A stretch of 64,000 nt of DNA from an uncultured Sphingomonadaceae bacterium (lineage in GTDB: Bacteria > Pseudomonadota > Alphaproteobacteria > Sphingomonadales > Sphingomonadaceae), in the NCBI GenBank assembly GCA_947493955.1, contig CANLSQ010000001.1:310001-374000 (forward strand), given 5' to 3'. Shown one piece after another: positions 1 to 9,070 of the stretch. The translations under genes were made by a program, and so were the position numbers. Position 1 is the first letter of the stretch; every line of letters starts with the position of its first letter. The notes under the pieces are model-generated. The model did not search any database and was not told the origin of the DNA. It worked only from the letters and a program-made list of their open reading frames with translations.

Positions 1-140
1 TTCTATCACGCAAAACCTCTCCTGTACATGAATATAGGATGAATAAGCTGGATTTCAAGATGTCAGTCCTGAAATTCTGTCGAGATATCAGTAGAAATTG
101 GAATTCGAGAGGGAATTCCTCTTAAGAACCTAGAAATTTT

Positions 141-707
141 TCACCCTTCTAGTTCAATATCCCAGTATAACCAGTCATGCCATGTATCGTGGAGGAAGTT
201 CGGCGGGAAGGCGCGTCCATGTTCCTGCAACTGCCAATTGGTCGGTTTGATCGGCCTGTTGGAAAGCTGCATGTGTGCCTCTTTCGGCGTTCGGCCACCT
301 TTTTTCAGGTTGCAGGGCAGGCAGGCAGTAGCAACATTTTCCCATGTGGTACGGCCTTTCTGGCGACGCGGAATGACATGGTCGAACGTCAGATTGTCGA
401 GGCTGCCACAATATTGGCACATGAACTTGTCGCGCAGAAACAGGTTAAACCGGGTAAATGCGGGATATTCAGAAGGTTTCACATAGTTTTTCAGCGCAAT
501 TACCGACGGGATTTTCATGTCGAGATTGGGGCTATGGACTTCGCGTTCATAGCTGGAAACAATGTTTACCCGGTCCAGGAAAACCGCTTTGATTGCGGTT
601 TGCCAAGGCCATAAGCTTAAGGGATAATAGGATAGCGGCGTATAGTCAGCGTTCAACACCAGTGACGGACAACTTTCGGGATGCCGCAACAGGTCGGGAT
701 GATACAT
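141..707 (-). CDS. HNH endonuclease family protein
   Basis: This 188-residue protein carries a compact HNH nuclease fold in its second half. A CxxC pair (MCQYCG) is followed by the metal/catalytic segment FDHVIPRR and a second CxxC (CLPCN), the zinc-braced layout of HNH_5 nucleases. The N-terminal part (LNADYTPLSYYPLSLW) is typical of the stand-alone alphaproteobacterial members. An AAGGGAG ribosome site lies about 10 nt before the ATG. It is divergent from gluQ with about 100 bp between. No toxin, methylase or integrase partner is near, so a role in defence or mobility is not supported. The cellular substrate is unknown. Confidence 0.88.
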   Translation of the reverse strand: MYHPDLLRHPESCPSLVLNADYTPLSYYPLSLWPWQTAIKAVFLDRVNIVSSYEREVHSPNLDMKIPSVIALKNYVKPSEYPAFTRFNLFLRDKFMCQYCGSLDNLTFDHVIPRRQKGRTTWENVATACLPCNLKKGGRTPKEAHMQLSNRPIKPTNWQLQEHGRAFPPNFLHDTWHDWLYWDIELEG

Positions 708-804
708 AGTCTAACTACTCCCTTAGTCTTTGACTGACTGCTCTTTATCCGCAAGAACATGACATGGTCATTACAACTGACATGCAAAGAACATTATCTG
801 CCCT

Positions 805-1695
805 ATGACGTCAAGAGGGGATATTGGCCAAGATGTTGTGGTGCGCTTTGCGCCAAGCCCCAACGGATTGTTGCATTTGGGGCATGCTTATGCAGCCTGT
901 GTCGCCCATGATTATGCGCGAGAGAGGGGTGGGAAGTTACTGTTACGGATCGAAGATATAGATATTGGGCGCAGCAAGCCCGAATTTATTGACGCGATTT
1001 TTGCTGATCTGCGATGGCTGGGTCTCGATTGGGATGGAGATGCAGTTTTCCAATCTCAGCGGCTCCAGAGTTACGCTAACGCGGCCAAACAGCTGAAGAA
1101 AAAGGGAGTTCTCTACCCTTGTTTTTGTACGCGATCATCCATGCGCGCTATCCAGGAAAAAGAAGGATTGGAGGAGGGGCCGGATGGCCCGATTTATCCC
1201 GGGACTTGTCGGGGTCTCGACAAGGGTGAGGTTGCCGAAAGACTTAAAAGGGAACCGCATAGTTGGCGGCTTGATGTTAAAAAGGCGACCGATATGGTTG
1301 GTGATATAGGCTGGCATGACAAGCATCGCGGGGATCAGATTGCTGATCCTGTGGCACTGGGAGACGTTGTATTGATACCCAAAGATACGCCCGTCAGCTA
1401 TCATTTGGCTGTGACATTGGATGATGCGCGCGACGGGATCACCCATGTCGTACGCGGGGAGGATCTATTTGCCTCGACCCATATACACAGACTGCTGCAG
1501 GCCCTGCTGGATTTACCCGTTCCCCGCTATGTCCATCATCCGGTTTTGCTTGATGAAACAGGGGTAAAGCTGTCGAAAAGCCTAGGCTCTGCATCTTTGG
1601 CCGTATTGCGAGAAGCAGGCACGGATGGCTATATGTTAGCCAATAAATTACGAAAAAACATTTTCCCGGTTGGAATAACTTTATCAAAGGGGTAA
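805..1695 (+). CDS. gluQ: Glutamyl-Q tRNA(Asp) synthetase
   Basis: A 296-residue paralogue of the GluRS catalytic domain without the anticodon-binding half. Such enzymes activate glutamate and attach it to queuosine in tRNA(Asp). The class I signatures are present: HLGHA near residue 21 in place of HIGH, and KLSKS near residue 255 in place of KMSKS. The GluQ-type zinc knuckle (PCFCTR, then YPGTCRG) is also present. The ATG at 805 has no clear Shine-Dalgarno, but the FAPSPNG motif starts only about 15 residues in, so the start cannot move far. It heads a short run with the HIG1-like gene and the adenosyltransferase (gaps 9 and 11 nt). Confidence 0.93.
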   Translation: MTSRGDIGQDVVVRFAPSPNGLLHLGHAYAACVAHDYARERGGKLLLRIEDIDIGRSKPEFIDAIFADLRWLGLDWDGDAVFQSQRLQSYANAAKQLKKKGVLYPCFCTRSSMRAIQEKEGLEEGPDGPIYPGTCRGLDKGEVAERLKREPHSWRLDVKKATDMVGDIGWHDKHRGDQIADPVALGDVVLIPKDTPVSYHLAVTLDDARDGITHVVRGEDLFASTHIHRLLQALLDLPVPRYVHHPVLLDETGVKLSKSLGSASLAVLREAGTDGYMLANKLRKNIFPVGITLSKG

Positions 1696-1704
1696 TCAGA
1701 GAAT

Positions 1705-1935
1705 ATGAGTTATGTACTTATCCTACTAATTTTGTTGTCAGCTGGCGCCGTTGTCTACGCTTTGGTCCGCGGTTTGATTGCTTTCGTCAATATGGAGCCG
1801 GAAGACGTTGATGCTGATGGCGTGACGGCTTCGCACAAAAAACAGAATGAAATGATGTTCGCTCGGGTGAAATATCAGGCAATCGCAGTCATATTGGTTG
1901 CGCTGCTATTGTTGCTTGCCGGCGGTCAAAGCTAA
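1705..1935 (+). CDS. HIG1-domain-like twin transmembrane protein
   Basis: A 76-residue protein with two hydrophobic helices (about residues 4-25 and 54-73) joined by a short polar loop rich in Asp/Glu and His-Lys-Lys. The second-helix entry NEMMFARVKYQA resembles the HIG1 (hypoxia-induced gene) family, which in mitochondria associates with respiratory supercomplexes. Bacterial members are annotated only as twin transmembrane proteins. It sits 9 nt after gluQ and 11 nt before the adenosyltransferase, so the three are probably co-transcribed. A role around cytochrome oxidase is a family-based guess. Confidence 0.8.
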   Translation: MSYVLILLILLSAGAVVYALVRGLIAFVNMEPEDVDADGVTASHKKQNEMMFARVKYQAIAVILVALLLLLAGGQS

Positions 1936-1946
1936 GACCAGCCTTT

Positions 1947-2525
1947 ATGGTCAAGCTCAACAAAATCTACACGAAGACGGGCGATGATGGAACGACGGGG
2001 CTGGTCGATGGATCACGCTTGGCCAAGAGCGATATACGCATGGCAGCCATTGGTGACGTTGATGAACTCAACAGTGCGCTGGGCGTCGCAACTTGCGAAG
2101 TTAATGATGCGGCGTTGGTGCAGTCGCTCAAGGTGATTCAAAATGATCTGTTCGATCTTGGAGCGGATTTGGCAACGCCCGCTGGCGAGGGAGACGATTT
2201 CACACCATCGGATATGGTCCTTCGAGTTACGCCGTCGCAGGTCGAGAGGCTCGAAAGCGAAATTGATAGGGTCAATGACAATCTTGATCCGCTGACCAGC
2301 TTTATATTGCCTGGAGGTAGCAAGGCTGCCGCATCCATCCATCTGGCCAGGGCTGTTGCTCGGCGTACAGAACGAACCGCCGTAGGTGCCGCACAGGCTA
2401 TGGCGATCAATCCGCAGGCTCTCGCCTACATTAATCGGCTATCGGATTATCTTTTTGTGCTTGGGCGAATGCTGAATGATGGCGGCAAAGCTGACATTTT
2501 GTGGGTTCCTGGAGCCTCTCGCTAG
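1947..2525 (+). CDS. Cob(I)yrinic acid a,c-diamide adenosyltransferase, PduO type
   Basis: A 192-residue PduO-type ATP:corrinoid adenosyltransferase, which makes adenosylcobalamin from cob(I)alamin and ATP. Diagnostic segments are the N-terminal TKTGDDGTTGL ATP-binding motif, GDVDELNSALG, the SRxxRRTER-like region (LARAVARRTERTAVGA), and the C-terminal NRLSDYLFVLGR. Length and motif order are normal for the family. No cobalamin synthesis gene or B12-dependent mutase is next to it, so it probably serves salvage for enzymes encoded elsewhere. The start ATG lacks a strong ribosome site, which is consistent with coupling to the gene 11 nt upstream. Confidence 0.92.
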   Translation: MVKLNKIYTKTGDDGTTGLVDGSRLAKSDIRMAAIGDVDELNSALGVATCEVNDAALVQSLKVIQNDLFDLGADLATPAGEGDDFTPSDMVLRVTPSQVERLESEIDRVNDNLDPLTSFILPGGSKAAASIHLARAVARRTERTAVGAAQAMAINPQALAYINRLSDYLFVLGRMLNDGGKADILWVPGASR

Positions 2526-2560
2526 CTGGCCGTTTTATCGCGTAAGCGCACCGCAACATA

Positions 2561-2589
2561 TATATTTGCAACCTGATGGCGCAAATATA
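2561..2589. promoter_or_regulatory. Inverted repeat upstream of egtB (candidate operator)
   Basis: TATATTTGC and GCAAATATA form a perfect 9-bp dyad around an 11-nt centre. It ends 5 nt before a promoter-like -35 element. Its position suggests a regulator site for the ergothioneine genes. No regulator is identified. Confidence 0.45.
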
Positions 2590-2594
2590 AGCGG

Positions 2595-2622
2595 TTGACC
2601 CTAATCTCGTTCGCTCTATGTT
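2595..2622 (+). promoter_or_regulatory. Putative sigma70-type promoter of egtB
   Basis: TTGACC (2595-2600), a 16-nt spacer and TATGTT (2617-2622) resemble -35 and -10 boxes. The predicted start of transcription lies about 50 nt before the GTG start codon. Assigned by eye. Confidence 0.4.
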
Positions 2623-2681
2623 CTTAATACGCCCAATAAGCGGATGGAGTAGGAAAGATCGCAGGCCAAGCCGAAACTATC

Positions 2682-3878
2682 GTGACATCGCCTCAGATCG
2701 ACCGAAAAACCAATCGGCGTTCGGTTCTGAAAGAAGATTTTCAAAAGGTCCGTGCACATAGCAGTTCGCTGGTCGTCGGCTTGAGCGATGCTGATGCAAC
2801 CGTTCAGTCGATGGACGATGCGTCCCCAGCCAAATGGCATCTGGCGCACACAAGCTGGTTTTTTGAATCTTTCCTGCTGCGCGATCATGTCGATGGCTAT
2901 CGGGTGTTTGATGAGTCTTATGCTTATTTGTTCAATAGCTACTATGAAGCCGAAGGTGCGCGGCATGCGCGGCCGGATCGAGGCCTGCTGACCCGGCCAT
3001 CGTTAGAAGAGGTGCTTGATTATCGCGCACATGTAGATGAAGCAATGATCGAAGCGATGGAAAGCTTTTCCGATGAGGCTCTGGATCTGATCGAGCTGGG
3101 ACTGCATCACGAGCAACAACATCAGGAACTGTTGCTTACGGATATATTGCACCTGTTTTCCCGCAATCCGCTTGGTCCCGCTTTCATGGAACCCAAGCCG
3201 CGCCCGGCGATTATCGAAGCGCCATTACATTGGATTGAAGGTGCAAATGGCGCCCAATTCATAGGTCATGATGGAGAAAGTTTCTCCTTTGACTGTGAAG
3301 GGCCACGTCACCAGGTCTTGCTGCACCCTTATGCTATAGCCGACCGCCCTGTTACAAATGGGGAGTGGCAGAATTTTATGGACGATGGTGGTTATGCCGA
3401 TCATCGATATTGGTTGTCCGATGGTTGGGCCTGGGTACAGCAAGAAAGGGTCACAAAACCGCTCCATTGGCGCACACGCGATGGTGTGATGGAAGAATTC
3501 ACCTTGCAAGGATGGCGTGAAATCGTGTTGTGCGCGCCGGTTCGGCATATCAGTCTTTATGAAGCCGACGCCTATGCGTGCTGGGCGGATGCCCGGCTTC
3601 CAACTGAGGCCGAGTGGGAAGTCGCGGTGCATAATGGATTGCCAGGCACCGGCAGCGTGTGGGAATGGACTGGCAGCGCCTATCGCCCTTATCCCGGTTT
3701 TAAAACTGCAGAGGGCGCAGTCGGTGAATATAATGGCAAGTTCATGTCTGGGCAGTTTGTATTGAAAGGTGGCAGTGTTGCCACGCCGCCGGGCCATATC
3801 CGCGATAGCTATCGCAATTTCTTTTACCCCCATCAGCGTTGGCAGTTTACCGGCCTTCGCCTCGCCAAAGATCTTTGA
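2682..3878 (+). CDS. egtB: Ergothioneine biosynthesis sulfoxide synthase EgtB
   Basis: A 398-residue non-heme iron enzyme that joins a thiol donor to trimethylhistidine with O2, the central step to ergothioneine. The N-terminal DinB-like domain supplies the iron ligands: KWHLAHTSWF around residue 50, and HHEQQHQE around residue 145 with the H-x3-H spacing. The C-terminal half is the formylglycine-enzyme-like fold, ending in GSVWEWTGS, VLKGGS, YRNFFYP and FTGLRLA, all typical of EgtB. The start is a GTG; no ATG is available downstream of the last in-frame stop (2637-2639). egtD follows within 33 nt. No egtA, egtC or egtE is present, so the thiol donor (gamma-glutamylcysteine or cysteine) cannot be told from context. 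Confidence 0.93.
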   Translation: MTSPQIDRKTNRRSVLKEDFQKVRAHSSSLVVGLSDADATVQSMDDASPAKWHLAHTSWFFESFLLRDHVDGYRVFDESYAYLFNSYYEAEGARHARPDRGLLTRPSLEEVLDYRAHVDEAMIEAMESFSDEALDLIELGLHHEQQHQELLLTDILHLFSRNPLGPAFMEPKPRPAIIEAPLHWIEGANGAQFIGHDGESFSFDCEGPRHQVLLHPYAIADRPVTNGEWQNFMDDGGYADHRYWLSDGWAWVQQERVTKPLHWRTRDGVMEEFTLQGWREIVLCAPVRHISLYEADAYACWADARLPTEAEWEVAVHNGLPGTGSVWEWTGSAYRPYPGFKTAEGAVGEYNGKFMSGQFVLKGGSVATPPGHIRDSYRNFFYPHQRWQFTGLRLAKDL

Positions 3879-3911
3879 TCGACAAATTTGGCCGCCAAGG
3901 ACGGCTTTCTC

Positions 3912-4871
3912 ATGGATATGACAGTTAGCCGGGTAGACCCGGGTTTTGAAAAAGATGTTATGCGATGTTTTCAAGAGCAGAGCTACGCAATTCCAGCCCG
4001 TTGGCTCTATGACCGTCAGGGTTCGGAACTATTTGAACAGATTACAGAGCTACCCGAATATTATCCGACACGAACGGAAACAAGCTTGCTGGAACGATAC
4101 AGCGCAGAGGTCGGAGAAATGAGTGGCACAGACCGTGCTGTTGTTGAATTCGGTTCCGGCAGTTCCACAAAAACACCGCATCTTTTGAGTGCGACCCATC
4201 CTGCAGCCTATGTCCCGATAGATATTTCCGGAGAGTTTCTCGCCGCAAGCGCTGCGCAATTGCAAACTCAGTTTCCTGAGCTTCCGATTTACCCCTTAGA
4301 GGCCGACTTTATGCGACGGATAAACTTGCCGAGCGAAGTGGCCAATATGCCCAAGCTGGGTTTTTTCCCGGGCTCTACAATCGGTAATATGATTGCGCGT
4401 ACCTCCGTTGATTTGCTCCGCTTCATGCGAGAGACGCTAGGCACGGGATCGCAGTTGCTGATCGGTTTTGATCGAATCAAGGATACAGATACTCTGGTTG
4501 CCGCTTATGACGATAGTGCAGGGGTAACTGCGCAGTTTTCGCTAAATTTACTGCACCGAATTAATCGAGAAATGGCTGGTACAATCCCGGTGGACCAGTT
4601 CCGCCACATCGCGATCTGGAATGATCTTTACGCGCGAATTGAAATCTATCTCGAGGTCCAGGCAGATGTGCACTTTACCATCGGTGACAACCAGTTCGAC
4701 ATCGATAAGGGTCAGAAAGTTCATATCGAGAACAGCCACAAATATGGTTTGCGTGATGCGCGTTTGATGCTGCGTGCAGGCGGCTGGTCACCGGTTCGCG
4801 AATGGAGTGACGAGCGGGACTATTTCTCGCTGATCCTGGCTGAAGCGCACCCCTTTAAGAATGCGCCATAA
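3912..4871 (+). CDS. egtD: L-histidine N-alpha-methyltransferase EgtD
   Basis: SAM-dependent enzyme that trimethylates histidine to hercynine, the first step of ergothioneine synthesis. Family signatures are the near-N-terminal YDRQGSELFEQITELPEYYPTR and the SAM-binding EFGSGSSTKTPHLL, followed by YVPIDIS and FFPGSTIGN. The length of about 319 residues is normal. An in-frame TTG lies at 3888, but the ATG at 3912 has AAGGA 10 nt upstream and is preferred. A third possible start is the ATG at 3918. It ends 3 nt from the convergent DUF1176 gene, leaving no room for a terminator between them. Confidence 0.93.
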   Translation: MDMTVSRVDPGFEKDVMRCFQEQSYAIPARWLYDRQGSELFEQITELPEYYPTRTETSLLERYSAEVGEMSGTDRAVVEFGSGSSTKTPHLLSATHPAAYVPIDISGEFLAASAAQLQTQFPELPIYPLEADFMRRINLPSEVANMPKLGFFPGSTIGNMIARTSVDLLRFMRETLGTGSQLLIGFDRIKDTDTLVAAYDDSAGVTAQFSLNLLHRINREMAGTIPVDQFRHIAIWNDLYARIEIYLEVQADVHFTIGDNQFDIDKGQKVHIENSHKYGLRDARLMLRAGGWSPVREWSDERDYFSLILAEAHPFKNAP

Positions 4872-4874
4872 AAC

Positions 4875-5999
4875 CTATTCTACGGCTTCTTCAGCGGCCG
4901 GTATTTGCTGGGCCAGCTCTTCGGCCTTTTGATATTTTGCGCGCCAGGTAGTGATCCACTTATAGGCTCCGCGACATTCCCGCATACCACTGGCTTCGAT
5001 CAAACGGAATTGTTCGCCATCCCAGACGAAGCTCTCGGCATTGCCACAATCGCCAATACCTCTACCTTTTGCCAAGCTGCTCAAGATTTGACGATTTTCT
5101 TCCCAATGGGCGTTTACCAGCAAGGGTGGTCGATCTTCGCCGCCCCAGGCGGGTTGCAGGTCATAGGTTGCCGGACGGAATGCCCAACTGGCGCCCTCTT
5201 TCTCATCTCCTTTGATTTCGCCAATATAGGCGGCGCTGGAAAAGTTGTAGGCACCAGAACCACATGACATCAAAATGAGCGCACGATAGCGACCATCTTT
5301 TTGACCCAAAGGAAATATCTGATCCTCGACGACACCAAATCTTTCATCCTTGCAGGGAGAATTCTCTACCAGATCAACGATTTCAGTTGTCGCAGGAATT
5401 CGTTTCGCGGGTGCCCATTGGTCAACAACTACAACTGGAACTTCTTTCTTTTCGGGCCTGAATGAACGGCGACCTTTGGATATTAAAGCGGTCGGTGTGC
5501 GCACTCGTTTCTGTTGCTGATCAATATATCGCAGCGCGGCGGTAGAGCCTGATAAAGATATCTTCGTCAAACTATCTCCATTTGAGGCTCTGATTTCTAA
5601 TGTCCGGCCACGAGCGATAGCAGTTGCCGCTTTCTTGGCTTCTTCGCCGGTAATTTCGACAGGGTGATCGTCCTCGGCCATAGGGCCAGTGATTATGACT
5701 TTGCCGTCTACGACCAGTTCATAACGTCCGATGCCCGTGACTTGTAACAGCGCCCGGATTGTTAAAACATCATCTGCGCCAGCTGTGCGGGTAATTGTAA
5801 TCGGGCCACCCCAATCATCAAAACCGCGGCTGGCATCATCAACCAAGGAGATCGCTTGACAGTCGCCGCCATTGTCACAGCCTACCGACCAGTCTTTGAA
5901 GACTTTTACCTCACCCGGATTAGGGATCGGCTGCACATCGCTGGCTGCCGTTGTCGCCGCAAGTGCCATAAGGGCAATGGTAGAAATAATAGGGGACAT
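4875..5999 (-). CDS. DUF1176 domain-containing secreted protein
   Basis: A 374-residue exported protein of the DUF1176 family, of unknown function. An N-terminal signal peptide (hydrophobic IISTIALMALAATTAAS) is followed by FKDWSVGCDNGGDCQAISL, the invasion-associated-locus-B-like start of DUF1176. Further conserved pieces include ENSPCKDERF and FVWDGEQFRLIEASGMRECRG near the C-terminus. Cysteine pairs suggest periplasmic disulfides. It stands alone, convergent with egtD and divergent from the dehydrogenase at 6091. Confidence 0.85.
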   Translation of the reverse strand: MSPIISTIALMALAATTAASDVQPIPNPGEVKVFKDWSVGCDNGGDCQAISLVDDASRGFDDWGGPITITRTAGADDVLTIRALLQVTGIGRYELVVDGKVIITGPMAEDDHPVEITGEEAKKAATAIARGRTLEIRASNGDSLTKISLSGSTAALRYIDQQQKRVRTPTALISKGRRSFRPEKKEVPVVVVDQWAPAKRIPATTEIVDLVENSPCKDERFGVVEDQIFPLGQKDGRYRALILMSCGSGAYNFSSAAYIGEIKGDEKEGASWAFRPATYDLQPAWGGEDRPPLLVNAHWEENRQILSSLAKGRGIGDCGNAESFVWDGEQFRLIEASGMRECRGAYKWITTWRAKYQKAEELAQQIPAAEEAVE

Positions 6000-6090
6000 A
6001 TTTGCAATCTAGCCAGTTTGCTCGACAATCGCTAGTGCCTTGTTACATCAGCATTAACGGCTCAGTCATGATAAGGAAAAAGGACGGCAA

Positions 6091-6960
6091 ATGAAATCAA
6101 TCGGTATCATTGGATCAGGACAAATGGGAGCAGGAATTGCGCAGGTTTCCGCGCAGGCCGGATACCATGTTTACTTGTCTGATATGAATCAGGAGATAGC
6201 CGAGAAGGGCAAGGCCGGGATTGCCAAACAATTGTCGCGATTGGTCGACAAAGAGAAGATTGAGCAACAGGTGGCGCAAACTACTCTGGACCGGATCGAA
6301 ACGATCGGTTCTCTGGATCCGATGGCAAGCGCGGATATCATTATCGAAGCGGCCACCGAGCGGGAGGATATCAAGCGCCAGATTTTTGGAGCAGCTTCTG
6401 AAGTCTTGGGCCATCAATCGCTTATGGCCACCAACACATCGTCTATATCCATCACGCGATTGGCACAGTCTGTTAAAGACCCGTCCCGCTTCATTGGCGT
6501 ACATTTCTTTAATCCCGTACCGTTAATGGGCTTGGTCGAGGTCATTCGCGGCCTGGCAACAAGCGACCACAGCGTCGCCATGGCTAACGACTATGTGAAG
6601 GCGCTCGGCAAACAGGCGGTTCTGGCCAAAGATTCGCCGTGCTTCGTAGTCAACCGAATATTACTGCCCATGCTCAATGAAGCATTTTTTGCACTGGGCG
6701 AAGGCACCGCGTCTATGGAAGACATAGATCGCGGCGTACAATTGGGCCTTGGTCATCCGATGGGGCCTATTACCTTGGCGGATATGATTGGGCTTGATAC
6801 GTTGCTGGAAATCTTGCGTGTGCTGCAAAACGATTTTGGCGATCCCAAATATCGTCCGGCACCTCTATTACTGAAATATGTCGAGGCTGGTTGGCTTGGC
6901 CGAAAAACCGGTAAAGGCTTTTACGATTATTCGGGTGAAGTGCCGACGCCTACGATATAA
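6091..6960 (+). CDS. 3-hydroxybutyryl-CoA (3-hydroxyacyl-CoA) dehydrogenase
   Basis: A 289-residue NAD-dependent short-form 3-hydroxyacyl-CoA dehydrogenase, oxidising (S)-3-hydroxyacyl-CoA to the 3-oxo form in fatty-acid or butanoate metabolism. The Rossmann motif [10 protein letters not shown] is at residues 7-16, the NTSSIS segment is near 110, and the catalytic-His motif HFFNPVPLM is near 135. The C-terminal domain contains [11 protein letters not shown] and GLGHPMGP and ends with [16 protein letters not shown] precedes the ATG at suitable spacing. The product resembles Hbd/PaaH. Phenylacetate genes are absent nearby, so Hbd-like is the safer reading. Confidence 0.93.
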   Translation: MKSIGIIGSGQMGAGIAQVSAQAGYHVYLSDMNQEIAEKGKAGIAKQLSRLVDKEKIEQQVAQTTLDRIETIGSLDPMASADIIIEAATEREDIKRQIFGAASEVLGHQSLMATNTSSISITRLAQSVKDPSRFIGVHFFNPVPLMGLVEVIRGLATSDHSVAMANDYVKALGKQAVLAKDSPCFVVNRILLPMLNEAFFALGEGTASMEDIDRGVQLGLGHPMGPITLADMIGLDTLLEILRVLQNDFGDPKYRPAPLLLKYVEAGWLGRKTGKGFYDYSGEVPTPTI

Positions 6961-6997
6961 TATGGCGATGTAAGCTGGATGAAATGGAGACGATGCG

Positions 6998-8143
6998 ATG
7001 AGCGATGATATCAGGGATTTTCAGATTGATATTCCGCAATCGGCATTGGACGATTTGCAAGCTCGGTTGGCAAGCGTCCGTTGGCCTGATCCAGAACCGG
7101 TAGACGACTGGTCTCAGGGCATACCGCTGGCTTATGTTCAGCAAGTTACCGACTATTGGCGCGAGAGCTATGATTGGCGGCGCTGTGAAGCGGCCCTAAA
7201 CCAGTATTCGCATCATATGACCGAGATTGACGGGGTCGATATTCATTTCATGCATATTCGCTCGCCCGAAGCGGATGCACGGCCATTGATCATGACCCAT
7301 GGTTGGCCAGGATCGATTGTCGAATTTATGGACGTTATCGGTCCGCTGACAGATCCGGTTGCCCATGGCGGCGATGCGGGGGACGCCTATCATCTCGTCA
7401 TTCCTTCACTGCCCGGATATGGTTTTTCCGGCAAACCCACCGAAACCGGATGGGGCGCAGAGAAGATCGCGCGCGTCTGGGATGTGTTGATGACGCGGCT
7501 GGGCTATGACCGCTATTTTGCGCAGGGCGGAGATTGGGGCGCTTTGGTAACATCTGCCATAGGGGTGCAGAATATCGGTCATTGTGGGGGCATCCATATT
7601 AACCTCGTCGTGGTCGGAACACCGCCGGACGAAGTGATGAAAAATCCCACGCCAGAGGAGCAGGCGTCGCTAGCGCGCTTCGCTGAATATCAAACACAGG
7701 GCGGTGGTTATGCTGAGATTCAGCGCACCAAGCCGCAGACACTGGGCTATGGTCTGGCGGATTCTCCCGTAGGCCAGATGGCATGGGTCCTTGAGAAATT
7801 TCAGGGTTGGTCTGATGGGGCGATGACGCCCGATGAGAGTTTTGATCGTGATCGCTTGCTCGATAATATCATGCTCTATTGGCTCAACAATGCCGGAGCT
7901 TCCTCAGCGAGACTGTATCGGGAGAGTTTTGGCAATCCCAATGTCGATCCCGTCGATCTTGCAACAGGATGCAGTATTTTCCCGAACGAGATTATGGCCC
8001 CGTCCCGTCGCTGGGCAGAACAACGGTTTAAAAACCTGCAATATTGGGGTGAAGCCGACAGAGGCGGTCATTTCGCTGCAATGGAAGTGCCCGAGTTGTT
8101 CATCAACGAAGTGCGCGGCTGTTTTGGCCAGATGGAGCTGTAA
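6998..8143 (+). CDS. Epoxide hydrolase, alpha/beta-hydrolase with EHN domain
   Basis: A 381-residue soluble epoxide hydrolase. The N-terminal EHN domain (FQIDIPQSALDDLQARLASVRWPD) packs against an alpha/beta hydrolase core. The HGWPGS oxyanion-hole motif is near residue 99, and the nucleophile elbow GGDWGA near 174 provides the Asp that attacks the epoxide. The general-base His is probably in GGHFAAMEVPEL near the C-terminus. GGAGA lies upstream of the ATG. It is 38 nt after the hydroxyacyl-CoA dehydrogenase and 7 nt before the ABC permease, so a shared transcript is likely. The substrate is unknown. Confidence 0.9.
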   Translation: MSDDIRDFQIDIPQSALDDLQARLASVRWPDPEPVDDWSQGIPLAYVQQVTDYWRESYDWRRCEAALNQYSHHMTEIDGVDIHFMHIRSPEADARPLIMTHGWPGSIVEFMDVIGPLTDPVAHGGDAGDAYHLVIPSLPGYGFSGKPTETGWGAEKIARVWDVLMTRLGYDRYFAQGGDWGALVTSAIGVQNIGHCGGIHINLVVVGTPPDEVMKNPTPEEQASLARFAEYQTQGGGYAEIQRTKPQTLGYGLADSPVGQMAWVLEKFQGWSDGAMTPDESFDRDRLLDNIMLYWLNNAGASSARLYRESFGNPNVDPVDLATGCSIFPNEIMAPSRRWAEQRFKNLQYWGEADRGGHFAAMEVPELFINEVRGCFGQMEL

Positions 8144-8149
8144 CGCCCC

Positions 8150-9070
8150 ATGCTAGCGCTGGTCGCAAGACGGTTGATGACAGCGATCCCGACGCTGCTT
8201 GCGATCATATTGACTTCCTTTTTCCTGATGCGGCTGGCCCCGGGTGGTCCATTTGACGGTGAACGACCGTTGCCGCCGGAGACACAGGCCGCCCTGCAAA
8301 CTGCCTATGGCCTTGATAAACCGCTTTGGGAGCAAGCCTGGCTGTATATTTCACGGCTGGCGCAGGGTGATTTTGGACCATCACTGGTTTATCGCGATTT
8401 TACGGTTTCCGAGCTTGTGGCACAGGGATTGCCGATATCACTGACTCTCGGCGGTCTGGCGATAGCTTTGGCATTGCTGATTGGAGTTTCCGCCGGGCTG
8501 TTTGCAGCGGTGCGGGCTGGCAAGGCGGCTGACAAGACAATTATGATGCTGGCAACCGTTGCAACTGCATTGCCGACCTTTGTTACCGGGCCGGCATTGG
8601 CTTTGCTTTTCGGACTCTGGCTGGGATTGTTGCCTGTCTCGGGGACAGGGGAAGGTTGGTCCTGGCTGATCATGCCGGTGGTTGCCCTGGCGCTGCCGGT
8701 TTCTGGGGCCATCGCCAAACTGACCAGAGCGGGTCTGGCGACAGTGCTGAAACAGGACCATATACGCACCGCAAGGGCGCGGGGACTGCCTGAAACGAAA
8801 ATCCTGTTCAAACATGGGTTGCGTCCGGCGCTCGTTCCGGTGGCCAGCTACCTAGGACCGGCTGCAGCGGGTTTGCTTACTGGCGCCGTGGTGGTGGAAA
8901 CTGTCTTCGGGCTGCCGGGATTGGGCCGCTATTTTGTTCAGGGCGCGCTAAACCGGGATTATCCTTTGGTTCTCGGCGTGGTGACGCTCTATGCCACGCT
9001 CATTATCCTGTTTAACCTGTTTGCTGACCTGATTTATGGCTGGCTCGATCCAAGGATGCGGGACGGATGA
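8150..9070 (+). CDS. ABC transporter permease, OppB/DppB type
   Basis: A 306-residue inner-membrane permease of the peptide/nickel importer family, with about six helices. The N-terminal ARRLMTAIPTLLAIILTSFF and the FMRLAPGGP-like segment are typical of OppB homologues. The EAA coupling loop that contacts the ATPase is at HIRTARARGLPETKILFKHG, and VVVETVFGLPGLGRYF is a strong family marker. Its stop overlaps the next permease (ATGA). The cargo cannot be told, because no binding-protein gene is present. Confidence 0.92.
   Translation: MLALVARRLMTAIPTLLAIILTSFFLMRLAPGGPFDGERPLPPETQAALQTAYGLDKPLWEQAWLYISRLAQGDFGPSLVYRDFTVSELVAQGLPISLTLGGLAIALALLIGVSAGLFAAVRAGKAADKTIMMLATVATALPTFVTGPALALLFGLWLGLLPVSGTGEGWSWLIMPVVALALPVSGAIAKLTRAGLATVLKQDHIRTARARGLPETKILFKHGLRPALVPVASYLGPAAAGLLTGAVVVETVFGLPGLGRYFVQGALNRDYPLVLGVVTLYATLIILFNLFADLIYGWLDPRMRDG

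Noticed and set aside
100-119. Palindrome GGAATTC...GAATTCC near the left edge as a terminator
   Set aside because: AT-rich arms, no T-run in the sense of the HNH gene, and no other support. The first 140 bases hold nothing I can assign.
141-707. HNH nuclease as part of a defence or mobile system
   Set aside because: No methylase, integrase or toxin partner. Neighbours are housekeeping genes, and such stand-alone HNH proteins are common in this class.
759-771. Dyad ATGAC-ATG-GTCAT between the HNH and gluQ genes
   Set aside because: Five-base arms are expected by chance; no promoter elements align with it.
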